In this document: positions 37,194-48,936 of the stretch, in pieces
Numbering within the stretch: position 1 is the stretch's first letter
Layout: each line of letters opens with the position of its first letter
Assembly: GCA_015499995.1 (NCBI GenBank)
Contig: JADNRV010000042.1
Coordinates: 62,001 to 126,000, forward strand
Source: Flammula alnicola
Taxonomy: Eukaryota; Basidiomycota; Agaricomycetes; Agaricales; Strophariaceae
DNA: 64,000 nt
Direction of reading: 5' to 3'
Made by a program: the position numbers and the translations under genes
Notes under the pieces: model-generated
What the model was told of the DNA's origin: nothing
Databases searched by the model: none
What the model saw: only the letters and a program-made list of their open reading frames with translations

Positions 37194-37699
37194 ATTTAAG
37201 GACGTCTGAATGTTGGCGTTTGAGTTTGGATGTTTTGTCACAGCTGAGGAGCACTGAGCTGAGCGATATCGCACGCTCTCTTATACTGCGGGGGTGGGTT
37301 ATTTTAGGGATTGCCTATTTTCCATAATTGACTTGATACCTTTGCGTTTTAGCAAACCAGATGTTTTCTCGGGGAAAGAACATCACCGAAGCAGAAAATT
37401 GGCTAGTGTTCCTCACTATTCTCACCAACTTGTTCATGATGAAGCCCCTGGCGCTTAAGGTAGTGATAATCACAAGATAATCATCCTTATCGATCGGGCT
37501 TTTTATCGGCACAGGCGTGGCCCTAAAGCAACTGCCTGGGATGTTCGACAACTTCTCTCCGACTTTTAAAATAGCCAATCATAAATAAATCCTGGCATAC
37601 ATTTGCATAATTTCTTGAACAAACTTTGAAAAAACCTTCTGCATAGCTCAAAGGATATGAATTCACTTAGCTAAAGGCCACGATCGGAGCATCGCTTGC

Positions 37700-38010
37700 A
37701 CCGTCGTTCACGCTCTGTGCCCTGTCAGGAGCGTAGCAAGGTGACAAAGCACCTAGATCTCCAGCCTGTCGACATTTGAATGACTCGGATGCAAGTAGAA
37801 GAGAGGATTGAAAACTGAGGCCAATAAGTAATAACATCACAAATGAAAATAGACTAAACGACTAACCAGCAATGCGGCTGCTCCCCATATGGCCACGCAG
37901 ACTATGAAGCGTCGCTCTAATTTTGAAATGGATTCCGTTATGAACGGTTTCGAGACTGTTTAATGAAACTCAATGAGTAAATTCTTCAAGGTTGTCTGCA
38001 GATCGGGGTC
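37700..38010 (-). pseudogene. tyrosinase CuB-region relic
   Basis: The minus strand reads ASVFNPLFYLHPSHSNVDR, matching [17 protein letters not shown] of the tyrosinase at 43806-46023 but with a two-residue insertion next to the copper-binding His pair. The adjoining intron and the AATTTTGAAATGGATTCCGT stretch (37919-37938) are nearly identical to 45048-45060 and its surroundings. The frame is broken and no CuA region was found. It is a degenerate part of the same dead copy as the fragments at 35985-36430. Confidence 0.7.
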
Positions 38011-38537
38011 GGCGATACTCTAGTAGGTGCTGGGATAGACGTTCAGTGTATTATCTGATCCTCCACACCTGATTTTTTGCTCGAGCGGCGAGCCACGACG
38101 CGAAGAATCATCTGTGTAATGCTGGTAATTATGTGGACCAACAACTTCCCTATGAGATTTGCTTCAGCCTCCATGGCCCGCTGTAAGACTCGCCTTCAAG
38201 TTTCTCCCGCCATCGGCCATCCGTACAAAGACGAGATTTCAGGACATCGGTTACATACCATGCACTTAAACAGTTCGCTATTCTTATACGGTGGACTAGC
38301 TTGGGTCGTGCTTTGGCCCGACATTCCACATGGCCATTGTCTGTCAACCGTGGGCACTGCGCCTTCCTGCCGACAGCTTTCGGACATTTCCTTTTCGGGA
38401 GTGGCAAAGCGACGGCTGCACGGCGCTTAAGTTGTCGTGCGCCTGATCAGGTAATATACGCGTTCTAAAGCGGGTCTCTCGCTTTATCGTGGGCCACCTA
38501 GCGTTTTCTTCCACTGGCTTGCTTGGTGGCCTAGAGG

Positions 38538-38543
38538 TATAAA
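38538..38543 (+). promoter_or_regulatory. TATA box of the cyclin gene
   Basis: TATAAA lies 95 bp upstream of the ATG at 38638, in a gene-free spacer. Confidence 0.4.
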
Positions 38544-38637
38544 TGTTTGCGAGAGCGAGAACTATCAGGGTATTCCATCCGCAGGCCAACTTGAGCCACA
38601 CTCACCGCCCAGTTCTGAACTATTTACCATAATCACC

Positions 38638-39483
38638 ATGTCACTACCGGGAATCCAACGCACACTCTCACCCTCGTCCTCCCCCGACAACTCCTCTGAA
38701 ACGACGGAATGTCCAGATAAACCACTTCTGTTGAGGAGCAATTCTTCACCAGCGAGATTGGGCTCAGCTATCACCCGCGCCCTTAAAAGAGTTTCAAGAA
38801 AGAAAAGCGTGCCACAGAGCGAACCATTTTACGGAAATAAAGCTGCAGAAATCTGTTACAAATTCATTGTGGACACCTACGAATGCGACGACGAAAGCAA
38901 ACTGTCCGCGACGTTCTCGCAACCACCACTACCCCAATTCGTCTTCCACGTTCTACTCTTCACCCTCGCTCCAAACGACGTCATCTCCACCACCATTCTC
39001 TTTCTCTACCGCTATTATGTGGTAGTTGCAGACATCGAGGGATTGTCAATCTCCGGTCATCTCATCTTCGCAATGGCATTCATGACGGCGGCGAAAGTAC
39101 ATCTCCCCGAAGGTTGTGCGCCGTTCACCAGCCAGTTCTGGGCAGAGGCTACAGGATACTCGGCCAAAGATATCCCAGGATTTCAAAAGATGTTCTTGAA
39201 GAAACTCGATTGGGATTTGGGTCCAATATCGATAAGCGAAGAGAAGGTCCTTCAGCTTAAGTCTGTTATGCAGTCATTCTCCTCTCTCGAGGATTCAGAT
39301 CAATCCTCGGAAATATGGCCTCCATGGGCGTCGTCGACCCCACACCCGGAATTGGAGCTCGAGGATAGTGACAGTGATGAGGACCATTGCTGGTCGCTCG
39401 AATTCTCTGACGAAGAGATGGACGAGAGGCTTCCGGTATTATATAAGACTCCTAGATCTGAAAGATACAGAACTCGTACTTAA
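38638..39483 (+). CDS. Pho80/Pcl-like cyclin
   Basis: A single-exon 281-residue protein. Residues about 1-60 are Ser/Pro-rich with a basic patch (RALKRVSRKKS). A cyclin fold of the PHO80 type follows: FVFHVLLFTLAPNDVISTTI, FLYRYYVVVADIEGLSISGH, LIFAMAFMTAAKVHLP and QFWAEATGYSAKDIPGFQKM, then FLKKLDWDLGPIS. The LFLYR, AAKV and N-terminal helix spacing match the Pcl group that partners Pho85-type kinases in nutrient and cell-cycle control. The C-terminal 60 residues are acidic (ELELEDSDSDEDHCW, FSDEEMDERL), perhaps regulatory. An ATG context of ATCACCATGTC and a TATA box 95 bp upstream support the start. The absence of introns is unusual among its neighbours. Domain assignment is by pattern. 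Confidence 0.65.
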   Translation: MSLPGIQRTLSPSSSPDNSSETTECPDKPLLLRSNSSPARLGSAITRALKRVSRKKSVPQSEPFYGNKAAEICYKFIVDTYECDDESKLSATFSQPPLPQFVFHVLLFTLAPNDVISTTILFLYRYYVVVADIEGLSISGHLIFAMAFMTAAKVHLPEGCAPFTSQFWAEATGYSAKDIPGFQKMFLKKLDWDLGPISISEEKVLQLKSVMQSFSSLEDSDQSSEIWPPWASSTPHPELELEDSDSDEDHCWSLEFSDEEMDERLPVLYKTPRSERYRTRT

Positions 39484-40139
39484 TAACGAGAACGTTAAAT
39501 TATAAGTTGAATTATCCTCCAGATGGTGCATCTCAGTAGTAGAGACGATTGAGCTCAGTCAAGAAGTTCGACATGTTAAATTTCGTCAGGTGGATAGGAC
39601 GTCGACGCCCGTGAACGAGCCTGACATTTTAGTTGCTCAGAGATATAGGATTGATGGGGAGTATGAAATTGAAGGCCGTCACAGCGCAACGACCTCGACA
39701 GTACTCTGGATAACGTGAAGCTGGAATTCTAGAAGAAGTTCAGGTTAGATTTGCGCCTCAGCATCAATGTAAGAATATCCTATGATTTTCCCTTTCACTC
39801 TTGTCCACGAGTCGACTAGGAAATTCTGGTTGTCCCAGTCATGCCAAATGACGGACATGCGATCGGCATGCGATTTCTTTCCCTCTTACACCGCGTCGCT
39901 GGTGCAAGCTGCAATGGTTAAGGCAAGAAGCAGTAGACTGTGGATTGGCATGTGCAAAGGACTACATATAGAGAGCCGAGAAATATATCAAAGAACATTG
40001 AAGAGGGAGAAAAATACAACAATGACGCCTACGGGTCATCTGAAAACAACAAACATACATGAGCGCCATATTTTTACAATTGTCCTGGGCAGAGGAATAT
40101 CATTTGGCATTCACTTCTTGTTCGCCAGGGATGACACGT
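39484..40139. other. intergenic, no gene
   Basis: About 650 bp between convergent genes. One 123-codon frame (39782-40153) has no protein-like composition. Confidence 0.4.
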
Positions 40140-41904
40140 CTACGTACTTTTAGCCTGCTTCGCGATAAACTTCGCGATGTACTCTATCATGCCAATAGTC
40201 TCTTCCCCTGTTGGACGAATCCATTTCTCAGGTAAAGAGAATCCGTACTAAGCAAGAACCAAGTCAGCCTCGCGTAAATACAATAAAAGTTGGCAAAATA
40301 TCACGTACGGTTCCGGTATCCCTCAGGTGCGCGACATACGAATATTTGATAGCTTCACGCGCGTACATCCAGTCGAGGATGTTGCCAGGTGCAGGGTACA
40401 GCATCGAACAGAGACTTCCGACCTGAAATTCGGTGCCATGGATAGCCTTTAGAGCATGGGATGCCCCCAGCGCGGCTTCGACCTGATCCTCGGCGTCCTT
40501 GGGTAGGCGGTTACACGTGTAGAATAAGGTGAAGACACTAAGATCAGGATCAATACATGCACGGAGACGAAACATTCTGGACCTACGCATCTGGCCATAG
40601 CTTCTTAAATCAACAAAGCCAACAACATTCGGGAGGGTCGCAACCCAGTTCGCGATGTTGTTCACTTCGGGGGACTCGAATGGTCGCGTTCCAGGATACC
40701 AGTGCGAACATGGATTTGTAGGTTCGCGTGGCTTCGTGTCATGATTCCGTACTTGGCCCCTATCGATAGCTTTTGCTTTCCATTTATACCCCTGTGTATA
40801 ATTAGGGAACGAAAAGATAACTATAAAAGGTTGGATACTTGCCCAGTTCCTGTCATGGAACTAATTAGGACGCGATATGAGATTGTGAGGAGATGGCTTA
40901 CCGATTCATGTCTAATCCGATACATTTTTCGTAGGGACCAATAATTTGTCGATTCTTGTACCAGTAGCGGTCGGTCTCCCATGTGTAGTCGTATCCGTCT
41001 GGGTTTGGCATAGGAACGATGTGGAAATCCTAGAATGAAGGAGGTTGTAGCAGTGAATATGGAGAAAATGAATATTGAACTTACGAAGTGGGCAAGAAGA
41101 TAAGATAAGGAATGCGGCTCGGACGAGTTCGACATTAGTGCATGAGCGAGATAGGTGGTGGTGGCAGTTGCGATCCACTAAGACAAAGTGAACACGGCGT
41201 CAAAGATCATGCAAAGGTAGCGTACCTCACGAGCGTGCTGAGCCCCCACAATCACGAATCCCATCTTCTCCCCGTCCCTGGCACCTGGGGTTTTCGTCTT
41301 CTTGCTCTTCTTGCTCTTCTTTTTCGTCTTCTTCCCTTCATCTTCTTCACCTTCCTCAGCCTCATTGTACGGTCCCGTAGATATTGTCAGACCTGTCATG
41401 TCCCTCCCTTCCGCGCTTTGGCCGAGTTTGACGACGCGAGTGATGTTTGGATATGCGTTGGCCAGTTGATTTAGAAATGATTGCACTTCATACAGAGGGT
41501 GGTAAGACTCGTGAAAGGTCGTATTTTGCAGGGATGTGACATTCCATTCTACTGTATATCGCGCGGGCTTCGAGACCGTCGAAGAATGGAAGTGGTAGTG
41601 TGAGGTATGCTTGCCAATTCCGCAGGCAAAAAAGGCTCATGGGTGGCGAATAGATATCAACGAACGAACTTGTAGCATGCCAAATGTCGAGATTGTGTTC
41701 CTAATGCCGTTACACTTCTGAAAATACTTCAAAGGGTAGATAAAGTACCTCGGCGGCAGCCAAAACTTGTTGGACTACAGATTCAATGCTGAATCTCCTT
41801 AGGACACCGTTCCTGGGCTTTTCCTCGTGGAAAACATGCTGCTCACAGGAGACAAGGTTCAAGAGAGCCGCCACCAGGAATAATGAGAAACATTTTGCTG
41901 TCAT
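40140..41904 (-). CDS. M14 carboxypeptidase-like secreted protein, probable pseudoenzyme (Ecm14-like)
   Basis: The start at 41904 gives the signal peptide MTAKCFSLFLVAALLNLVSC. A propeptide-like stretch (EHNLDIWHATSSFVDIYSPP) and WNVTSLQNTTFHESYHPLYEV follow. Next are the M14 zinc site GAQHAREWIATA (HxxE), PNPDGYDYTW, GLDMNRNWGYKW and PGTRPFESPE. Two catalytic positions are changed. The third zinc ligand, His of the usual DxHSYSQ, is Arg (FVDLRSYGQM, codon AGA at about 40608). The general-base Glu of ExRDTG is His (YSYVAHLRDTG). Tyr (LDWMY) and the C-terminal LPEKWIRPTGEET are kept. An internal KKTKKKSKKSKKTKT insertion lies near 41300. The splicing between PPMS and WNVT could not be resolved. 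The fold is therefore preserved while peptidase chemistry looks lost, as described for the fungal Ecm14 subgroup of M14. A cell-wall role is inferred. Confidence 0.82.
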
Positions 41905-42544
41905 TGATGAGACAGACGGAGGGAAAATGGCTTTTGGGGTCGTGTGCCAGAAAATCCGCTTACATAGCCTTGACCGCGTGGGACAACAGGTTACGTAAAG
42001 CACAAAATTCGGACCCAGCGTGACCTAGATCTTCGGCGCGCTCCTTCCGCGCCCACTTATCGACAACCGAGTCCCGCTTAAACCACCCACGGCACCAGTA
42101 CTGGCGTCTAGCAAAGTAGTTTGCGATAAGCTCTATATATGTTATGCTTTGGAAGCAGTTTTTTCTTATGTACAGGCCAGGCCGATAATAATCAGCATCA
42201 CCTCCTTGTCATCAGATAATTCAGATTCCAAGGGAGCGGCGGAGTCAGCGACGAAGGCCACCCACGTTCGTTAATGCGTAAGTACGAGCCACAACATGCC
42301 AACTTAACTTTAATACAGTTTGCGCCATCGTGTTTCGCGTTCCGGAATCCCATGGACGTCTATTTTTTAATATTGGCGACAAACCCTTAGAAGCAACTGG
42401 TGCAGAAGATTTGGGGGACGAAATGATTTGCGGAAAAAAGTATTTGCAATGTTTGCATCAAACGATGGAAATAGGTGATGGGGGTAATGTCCATGAACGC
42501 AACATCTATAGCTATTATTACCAACCAAAAAACAATTGAAGTTT
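41905..42544. other. intergenic, no gene
   Basis: Short frames only. The sequence is the divergent upstream region of the carboxypeptidase-like gene and the 3' side of the SDR. Confidence 0.35.
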
Positions 42545-43541
42545 CTAGTTTGCGGCGGGTTTGGATTCGAGCGCCTCCTTCATAACCTGGGCCGTGTGCT
42601 CCCAGAGCTGCTTGCGTTGAGTTGCATCCCCGAAATACCTCGTCTTCTTGAGATCTTCGCCATTGGAGCCAGTGCGCCAAGCGCCTGGCTTTGTTGCGGT
42701 GTTGTATATCGCATTCCACATGTATTGGCCGCATTCCTCTCCCGACACCGATAAAGGACGGGTGAGAGCGAGGAGGACTGAACTTGTCGTGCGGAGCATC
42801 CATGAAGGCGAAGAGCCCATAATAGAGGTGCGCACGAATCCAGGATATGCGTGGATGAAAGGGATGTTTGGGGCTTGTTCTGCGAAGGACTGTGATGATT
42901 GGGTGGGTAAGTAATATATGCAACGATGGGTGCAACACATACCTCCACCATTAAATCATTGTATGTAGGGGCTCTAAGCGCTGCCTTCGACAATGAGTAC
43001 CCTTCTTTATTGCCAAGTCGTCCAGGTCGATAGCGCCCCCTTTTCCAGGCGCTAGCACACTCATAACCGCCACCTGCTCTCCATCATCCTTCGCTTTCTT
43101 CAAGCCAGGAAGGAGGTCATGCAGAAACTTCCATCGGGCATAATAATGCACCGCAAGCTTCTTGTCGATGCCTTCACTGGTCTCGTCCCGCCCAGCGAGT
43201 GTCATGATACCCGGGGACATAACCAGGTAGTTAATCTTTGGGTATCGCGACAGGATATCCCGCGTCGCTTCTTCCACGTTCTTCATGAGCGTGACGTCGC
43301 ATTGCACAAACTCCCTGGCGACTTTGCCTGAAGCAGGCACTGGCAACGCGTCGAGAATACGCTCCGCAGCGGCACGGTTCCTGCCTACAATGACAATGTG
43401 GCTGTTGCCCTTCGTGGTCTGCGCGAAGACTTCCGCCATCCCTTGACCAATGCCGGAGGTACCTCCAACGAATACGGCGACTGGTGGTTGGGAGTAGGCG
43501 ATAGCTGCGTTTGAAGCGCGAATTGCTGCTAATGAGGGCAT
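42545..43541 (-). pseudogene. SDR (YNDLMV subgroup) with a frameshift in YxxxK
   Basis: A relative of the SDR at 27751-28743. MPSLAAIRASN leads to VFVGGTSGIGQGMAEVF, IVGRNRAAAERI, QCDVTLMKNVEEAT, NYLVMSPGIM and SVLAPGKGGAIDLDDLA. A one-base deficit follows: in the original phase the codons read IKKGTHCRRQ, while the shifted phase gives YSLSKAALRAPTYNDLMVE, the catalytic YxxxK region. The slip is at about 42995-43000 (AAGAAGGG-TACTCA). Downstream the frame continues through an intron (about 42900-42950) to SFAEQAPNIPF, ALTRPLSV and KEALESKPAAN*. The rest of the gene is undamaged, so this is a very young pseudogene, a sequencing or assembly slip, or a site of frameshifting. Start ATG at 43541. 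Confidence 0.72.
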
Positions 43542-43805
43542 CGTTGGGTCGTTGTTCCTTTAGAAGTGTTGTAAGTATTCAAGCTCAAGGTGAATCTTGT
43601 GGAGTTGGTTAGTACTTAAGAAGCGTCTTTCCAACGATCACATCGTGTACTTTATGTACATGCGGAGGGCAACAGACGCGTAGCTGGACGGCTTCGGCAT
43701 CAGTCAGTTTCAGGGCAAAGCGTGGGAACAATTGCCGCGATCCGCGGCACCTAACCGTGACTAACGGCATAAGTACTGGTCATGACATGATCACTTGTTC
43801 ATTTT
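43542..43805. other. intergenic between SDR and tyrosinase
   Basis: Short spacer with no frame of interest. The SDR promoter and the tyrosinase 3' end lie here. Confidence 0.35.
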
Positions 43806-46023
43806 TCAGGATTCTACAAAACATATTTTTCGAAAGAAAGAGAATTTAACGTTCGACAGCTCATGCTTCCATTTTGTACCCTTAGCAAAGGGTTGTTCCA
43901 CAGCCAGAATTTCCACGCCTGTTTCCCACATTTCTTTCACAACCACCGGGTTCACGACTACCTCCAGCGCGGCCCCGAGTAATGGAACTGTACTGACGGC
44001 GCTCTCCTAGAACTGGGAAAAGTGCGCCTGGCTGGTAGCTTACAGGCGTAGCGAAGATGACAACCTCGAGCGACTCGAGGGAAGCCGGAGATCCATCCAT
44101 CTGATTTACATTCGTCAGTCCGGATTACCTGCAAACACGGAAACGTAAAGATAACGAACTTTCTGTACACGCCAGTGCAAATTATCCGTCAAATATTTGG
44201 CGACGAATTCGGGGCTCAAGGAGCGCTGCTGCGAATGTTGAATGATTGCGTGGCCGAGTTGAACGAATCCTCGTTCGACTGCATCGTCGCCTTGCCTGCT
44301 GCAGTTAGCACAATTCTCGCGGTCTTCGTTCACGAGCTCAAAATGGGCCCCGATATATTCTTGGCACAGAGGCCATTGTGCTGGATCTTCGGGGACTCCA
44401 CCGAGGAAGAGGATGACCGCGAAGCTGCATCCGAGTTCGTATTTCTTGACTTGTATCTGGGCGGTCCAATCCCATGTTCCTTGATCAGGAGGCGTAGAAC
44501 CATCTGGAGGAAGGGACTGAGAGGAAGGGACGGCCGGGGAAGGAGGAGAAGTCATGGAATATACAGACTGTCCGTACAAGAGATTGACTTTTTGAGCGAT
44601 AGCCACCTTAATGTCTTGGGGGTGCCTTCCATGAAGACGATCGAATTCCGGATAGGAGTATCCAAGTTTGGTCGTATCTTCAATCTTAGCGGAGGACCAA
44701 AAAGTATTCTGGGAATTCCAGAATGGCGTCAACGCTGGAGACGCTGTTAGGTATTGAACTAAGAATTGAATAACGAAAACGAACGAGTGTTGGTGCCGAT
44801 CTCGGTATCAGGAAGAATTGTCTCGGTACCCTCGCCCGAATCGCCGTGGGAAACCCAGACACCGGGATTTAAGGCAGACCAAAGGGAGAGCATCCTGTCG
44901 ACGTTAGAATGATGCAAGTAGAAGATAGGATCGAAAGCTGAGGCCGGTAAGTAACAACATCGCAAATGATACTAAACGACTAACCAGCAACGCCGTTGTT
45001 CCCCATATGACCAAATAGATTGGCGCTATGAGACGTTGCTCCAATTTTAAAATGGATTCCGTTATGAATGGCTTCCACGCTGTTACTTGTGGCTTGATTT
45101 TGGAGTGCGGTGTTGCTGAAAGCAGCCCAGGTGTTGACTTGGGTCAACATCTTGTACGTGGCGAACCTGACATTGGCGCCGTCCTTCTCCAAGATCCTGA
45201 TGTCAAAACACGGTTGGCAATTGTCGCAAATACCGAAGATTCAGGGCTAAGAACTCACTGTTTAAGTTCTTCGGGGTTGTCTGTAGCGTCGGCGTCGGCG
45301 CTGGTAGGGCGCCTAAGAGTAGTTGGCCAAACGTTGAACGCTCCCTGGAAAGATGGTTCGATGGGCTGCGGAAATTTGTAATGGTATAACGGGTTGTCTA
45401 CGATGATCTTCTTTCCATGTGTGCCAATGATTGCAATTTGTTTCATCGATATCACCTCTGGCGGGGGAATGGCGTGCATGGCCCAATCCCAGTAAGGTTG
45501 GCGGAGCTCGGTGGCTGCTTGCCTCCAGTGAGCGTGGTCGACAGTATAGGTGGCCGCGATCTCTTTGGCATGGCTCTGAAGAACTTGCTGAAAGTGCATG
45601 ACAGGTACTTAGCGTCGTTGCTTTTGAGATACGATTCACATTCACCTCGAAGAGCATGACATATGGCCTGTGCCAAGTTGGGAACAGAACCGAAGCATGG
45701 GTGCAATACCCACCCCATCTGTCATCGGTTTCAGAGACCGGAGCGGGAGCGCCATCCCACGACACGTAAGGACGGCCATGGATTCCGCTAATCTGGAAGT
45801 AAGATTCGGCGCGGTCAGGTGGATATTTTGTCTGCATTGCTTCTGTTAAAGTCAGAAAGTTCGTCAGCGACAGGGCAATAACTCTAAGCGAGAACATACG
45901 GAGAGCTTGAATGTAAAGAGAAAAGTGTTTCTCGTTCTTTACGAAGTCATAGATTTCTAGGCGGCTCGGAAAACCGCCTTGAGCCCCAGTAATCACCAAT
46001 CGAGTCGAAGACCTTTCAGTCAT
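43806..46023 (-). CDS. tyrosinase (polyphenol oxidase)
   Basis: A type-3 copper enzyme that oxidises monophenols and o-diphenols to quinones (melanin and browning chemistry). All six copper histidines appear: [25 protein letters not shown] (CuA; the Cys of YCTH can form the Cys-His thioether) and [12 protein letters not shown] plus [14 protein letters not shown] (CuB). Seven or more introns splice in frame. There is no signal peptide, as usual for the mushroom enzymes. After ATLTP-like linker sequence the C-terminal lid domain follows: [67 protein letters not shown] and [11 protein letters not shown]. The 3' end is ambiguous. Reading straight on from RAGGSREP stops at 43882. A 43-nt intron (gtagtc..aacag) would give [16 protein letters not shown] and a stop at 43806-43808. 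The second is preferred because that peptide also survives in the relic near 36 kb. Confidence 0.9.
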
Positions 46024-47610
46024 GGTGCGGCGTTCAGTATAGCGAGGGTAGTTTGAAAGGATGCTGGACTGCAGACGGGCTCCTCCCTTTTATCTCACCC
46101 AGCATCACCAGATTTGGACGGCTCGAGTCGGGGAAATTTTCGACGTGAACGATAGACGATTTCGCTGAAGCACGTTCCTAATGTCACCCTAGTATCGATG
46201 AATATACATAGGAGTCATTTAACCATCCGTGTGCATAGTTTAATGCAAAGCCGTCGCTGTTAGCTTTTCCATGATGACGAACAGTGCTTCGAGATCCTGT
46301 GCTTGTAGTCTTCTGCGGAGAAGCCTAGAATGACAACGACGTTTAAGTAGATTGTTCTCCAAATCGTGCACTGGCGAATTATTCTCGCCGTTGTTGCCTC
46401 CTGAATGTGCCCTGATGAGAAGACAGGATAAGCATATGACGCACTGCGAACAGACGCGTGAATGACGATCGACACAAGACTTCGTCGGAGACCAGCAAGC
46501 TCCGTGAAGCTTAGAGTTCAGATATATGAACGTGATGCACTGAAGAAAAAGCGAAGACTTCGATATTACATACCGTGAGTGTTGAAAGATTAAATGGCCT
46601 CACTCGTCATTCCAGAGCAACAAGATTTTTCCATGTTTGCTGAACTTCAACAGCATGCATAGGAGTCTAGGACAACGGCTTTCAGCGACATCTCGCAGAA
46701 CATAAGAAATAGCATTTCAAGTTCCTGGATATATACCATGAGACGTATCCAATCGAAGAAGGAATCGGGACTGATACTTGTAAAGCATAATTAGGATCTT
46801 GAAAGGTTATTATTCACCCTGACTTCGAAGCGTTTCTATTAAATTATTCGGACTCGGGATGATTGACGATGTGTTCGTGAAATCCAACCGAATTCCAACG
46901 TTCTCGAGAAATCATGGTAGATAGGAGCTTGCTGAGAGTATGAGACCATGGCGGTTGCATGGCGGTGTGTGTCGTCAAGTCTGTCCAAATTTTCACCTAA
47001 TTTCCCAGCACGTGATCCAGGTTTGGATCGCGAGCCACCCATTAGTTCTAAAATACTAAGATCTGTAAAGACCAGTTGCACCCCGAGTAGTAGCGAAAAG
47101 ACAAGTAATTCTACGTGCCTAATAAATTTATATGTTTATTGTCGCTCAGTGACTCCAAGGTGACTATACTAACTTTAATGAAAGGCGAAAAGCGATGAAT
47201 AAGATGCTAAATGCAAGCATGTAAATGTGTATGATGCATTATATGTGCGGGATCTGGTTAAATCGTTCAACGTGGCGCGATCATCGCAGACAAAAACATA
47301 GAACATGCGCCGAGACGGGCGTTGACCAGACGATGAAGACAAGGGCGAGATGGGGATGATGAGAAACTAGACAGATCGTAGCATAGAAATCAGAATCGCC
47401 ATTGCTCATGCATTCACCTTTGTGTTGCAACAGGGTATCAAGCTGACGGCTCGTTCCTTTCGTCTCCGGGATCTCCTTCATGTCTTATCGAGAGATCACC
47501 AGTATTCGGGCGCAACATACCTCCCAATTGGCTCCGCACATTGGCGATAGTCTCAATAAACTCGATCGGTGTTGGAGTGGTCCTCTCGAGCCTTCCATCG
47601 AGTCCTTCCA
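46024..47610. other. 1.6 kb without a supported gene
   Basis: Frames reach only about 80 codons on either strand. None has a domain, hydrophobic signal or splice chain. Confidence 0.4.
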
Positions 47611-48936
47611 CTATAACGCTCCATTTCGGATGTCGCTTGAAACAACCGCGTCGTATAGCCACGCGCCACCTGCAGTATGCTTCGGGTCAGGTATCCACAC
47701 GCTCTCGGAGACCCTGTACCAAGAGAGGTCATTGAGTCTGGATATAAATAGGTCAGCATCATGTTGCCTGTAACAAATGAACGAATGACAAAGAGACAAG
47801 CTTACGCGGCAGGGTGATCTCTATTAATGAAGGACACGCATCGCCCCATTCTGTTACGGTAGAAAAGTCTTGATCGATCTGACAGGATATGTCGCCCATT
47901 TCCCAATAATCGATGCAGTTGATCTTCAAACGCTGTAATTGGGTAAATCGTGGCAGGAATGCACGTATGGCCTGTAGGTAAGTCTGAAAATGCCAAAACC
48001 AGCGCCGTTAAACAATCGTATCGGTCGAACAGGTAAGTATTGCCACTCACTTCGGTAGGGTTTGCGTCGACTAATAGTACATTGGATATATGTAGTGAGA
48101 GGACATCAGGGAGGCGAATAGATATAGCTCGATTAAATCAATGTTCCACCCTCGCCTTCTGCAGCTGAGCAACCCAAGACTGTCGCGACTTGACCGCTGC
48201 AATGCTGAGAAGGCCAAGTCTGGGTTGGTGTCCATGGCGTTCCAGCTAATAATAGCAGCTCGAAGTGTACAGGCGGTGCCCAGAAATTGGAGACTCTGCA
48301 CGTTGCCGGCAAAATACTGGAGACGGGGAAGTTCCAGAGCCGGAAGTTTATTGTCGTCCTCAGAGAGTTCAGAGGTGTTCTCATGCGGCGACACTTGCAG
48401 GTAGTTGATCCTTGGATGGCGGTTCAAAAATTCAATAAGCAGAGTGGAGGGTGTAAGGTAACATTCAAATTGGCGGAGAGTTGGAAACATGCAGTGATTA
48501 AGGAGGTTAACGAAGTAGGGATCGTGTACCAATAACTTGAGGGTGTATAGACCGGATAGCGCGAGAAGCGCCTTTTTAATGCGTGAGTAGTAGGCTGATA
48601 AAAGCGAATTAGACGAGGACGAGTAATGTCTATTGAAAATCGGTCAATCGCATAGGATGATTGTGAAAGCTGTGGCACGTACGTATAATTGATCGAGAAT
48701 GATCGAACGGTTTTTGCGGCGGTGTTATTTGAGATCAGCGTGCGACAACATGCCACGACGACGCGTGGCGAACACAGAGAAATATCGCGATATAGCGGGC
48801 GGATTGTCAAGGAGTGGAAGAGCTTGGATACTCGAGAGGTAGCAAGTTGCGAGGAGACTGGAGAATATTGAATAAAGACCTCGAGAACTTCCAGAGGAAG
48901 CCGGACAATGGATGATGGCACATCCGCAGATTTCAT
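47611..48936 (-). CDS. F-box domain protein
   Basis: The N-terminus (MKSADVPSSIVRLPLEVLEVFI) is an F-box: LPLEVLEVF, then ATSRVSKLFHSLTIRPLYRDIS. The pattern is typical of the large agaricomycete F-box family. F-box proteins present substrates to SCF ubiquitin ligases. Downstream exons give leucine-rich segments (LLNHCMFPTLRQFECYLTPS, KLPALELPRLQYF) and a last segment, ESVWIPDPKHTAGGAWLYD, that ends GAL. Exon borders between the first and second exons and beyond 48071 could not all be placed, so the coordinates outside 48071-48936 are tentative. The overlapping frames at 47438-47662 and 47553-47762 are alternative phases of the same end and were not kept. Confidence 0.6.

Noticed and set aside
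44175..44750. 191-codon plus-strand frame
   Set aside because: It lies antisense to the tyrosinase lid domain, which has clear homology on the minus strand.
48287..48535. Plus-strand frames across the F-box gene
   Set aside because: Antisense shadows of leucine-rich F-box exons.
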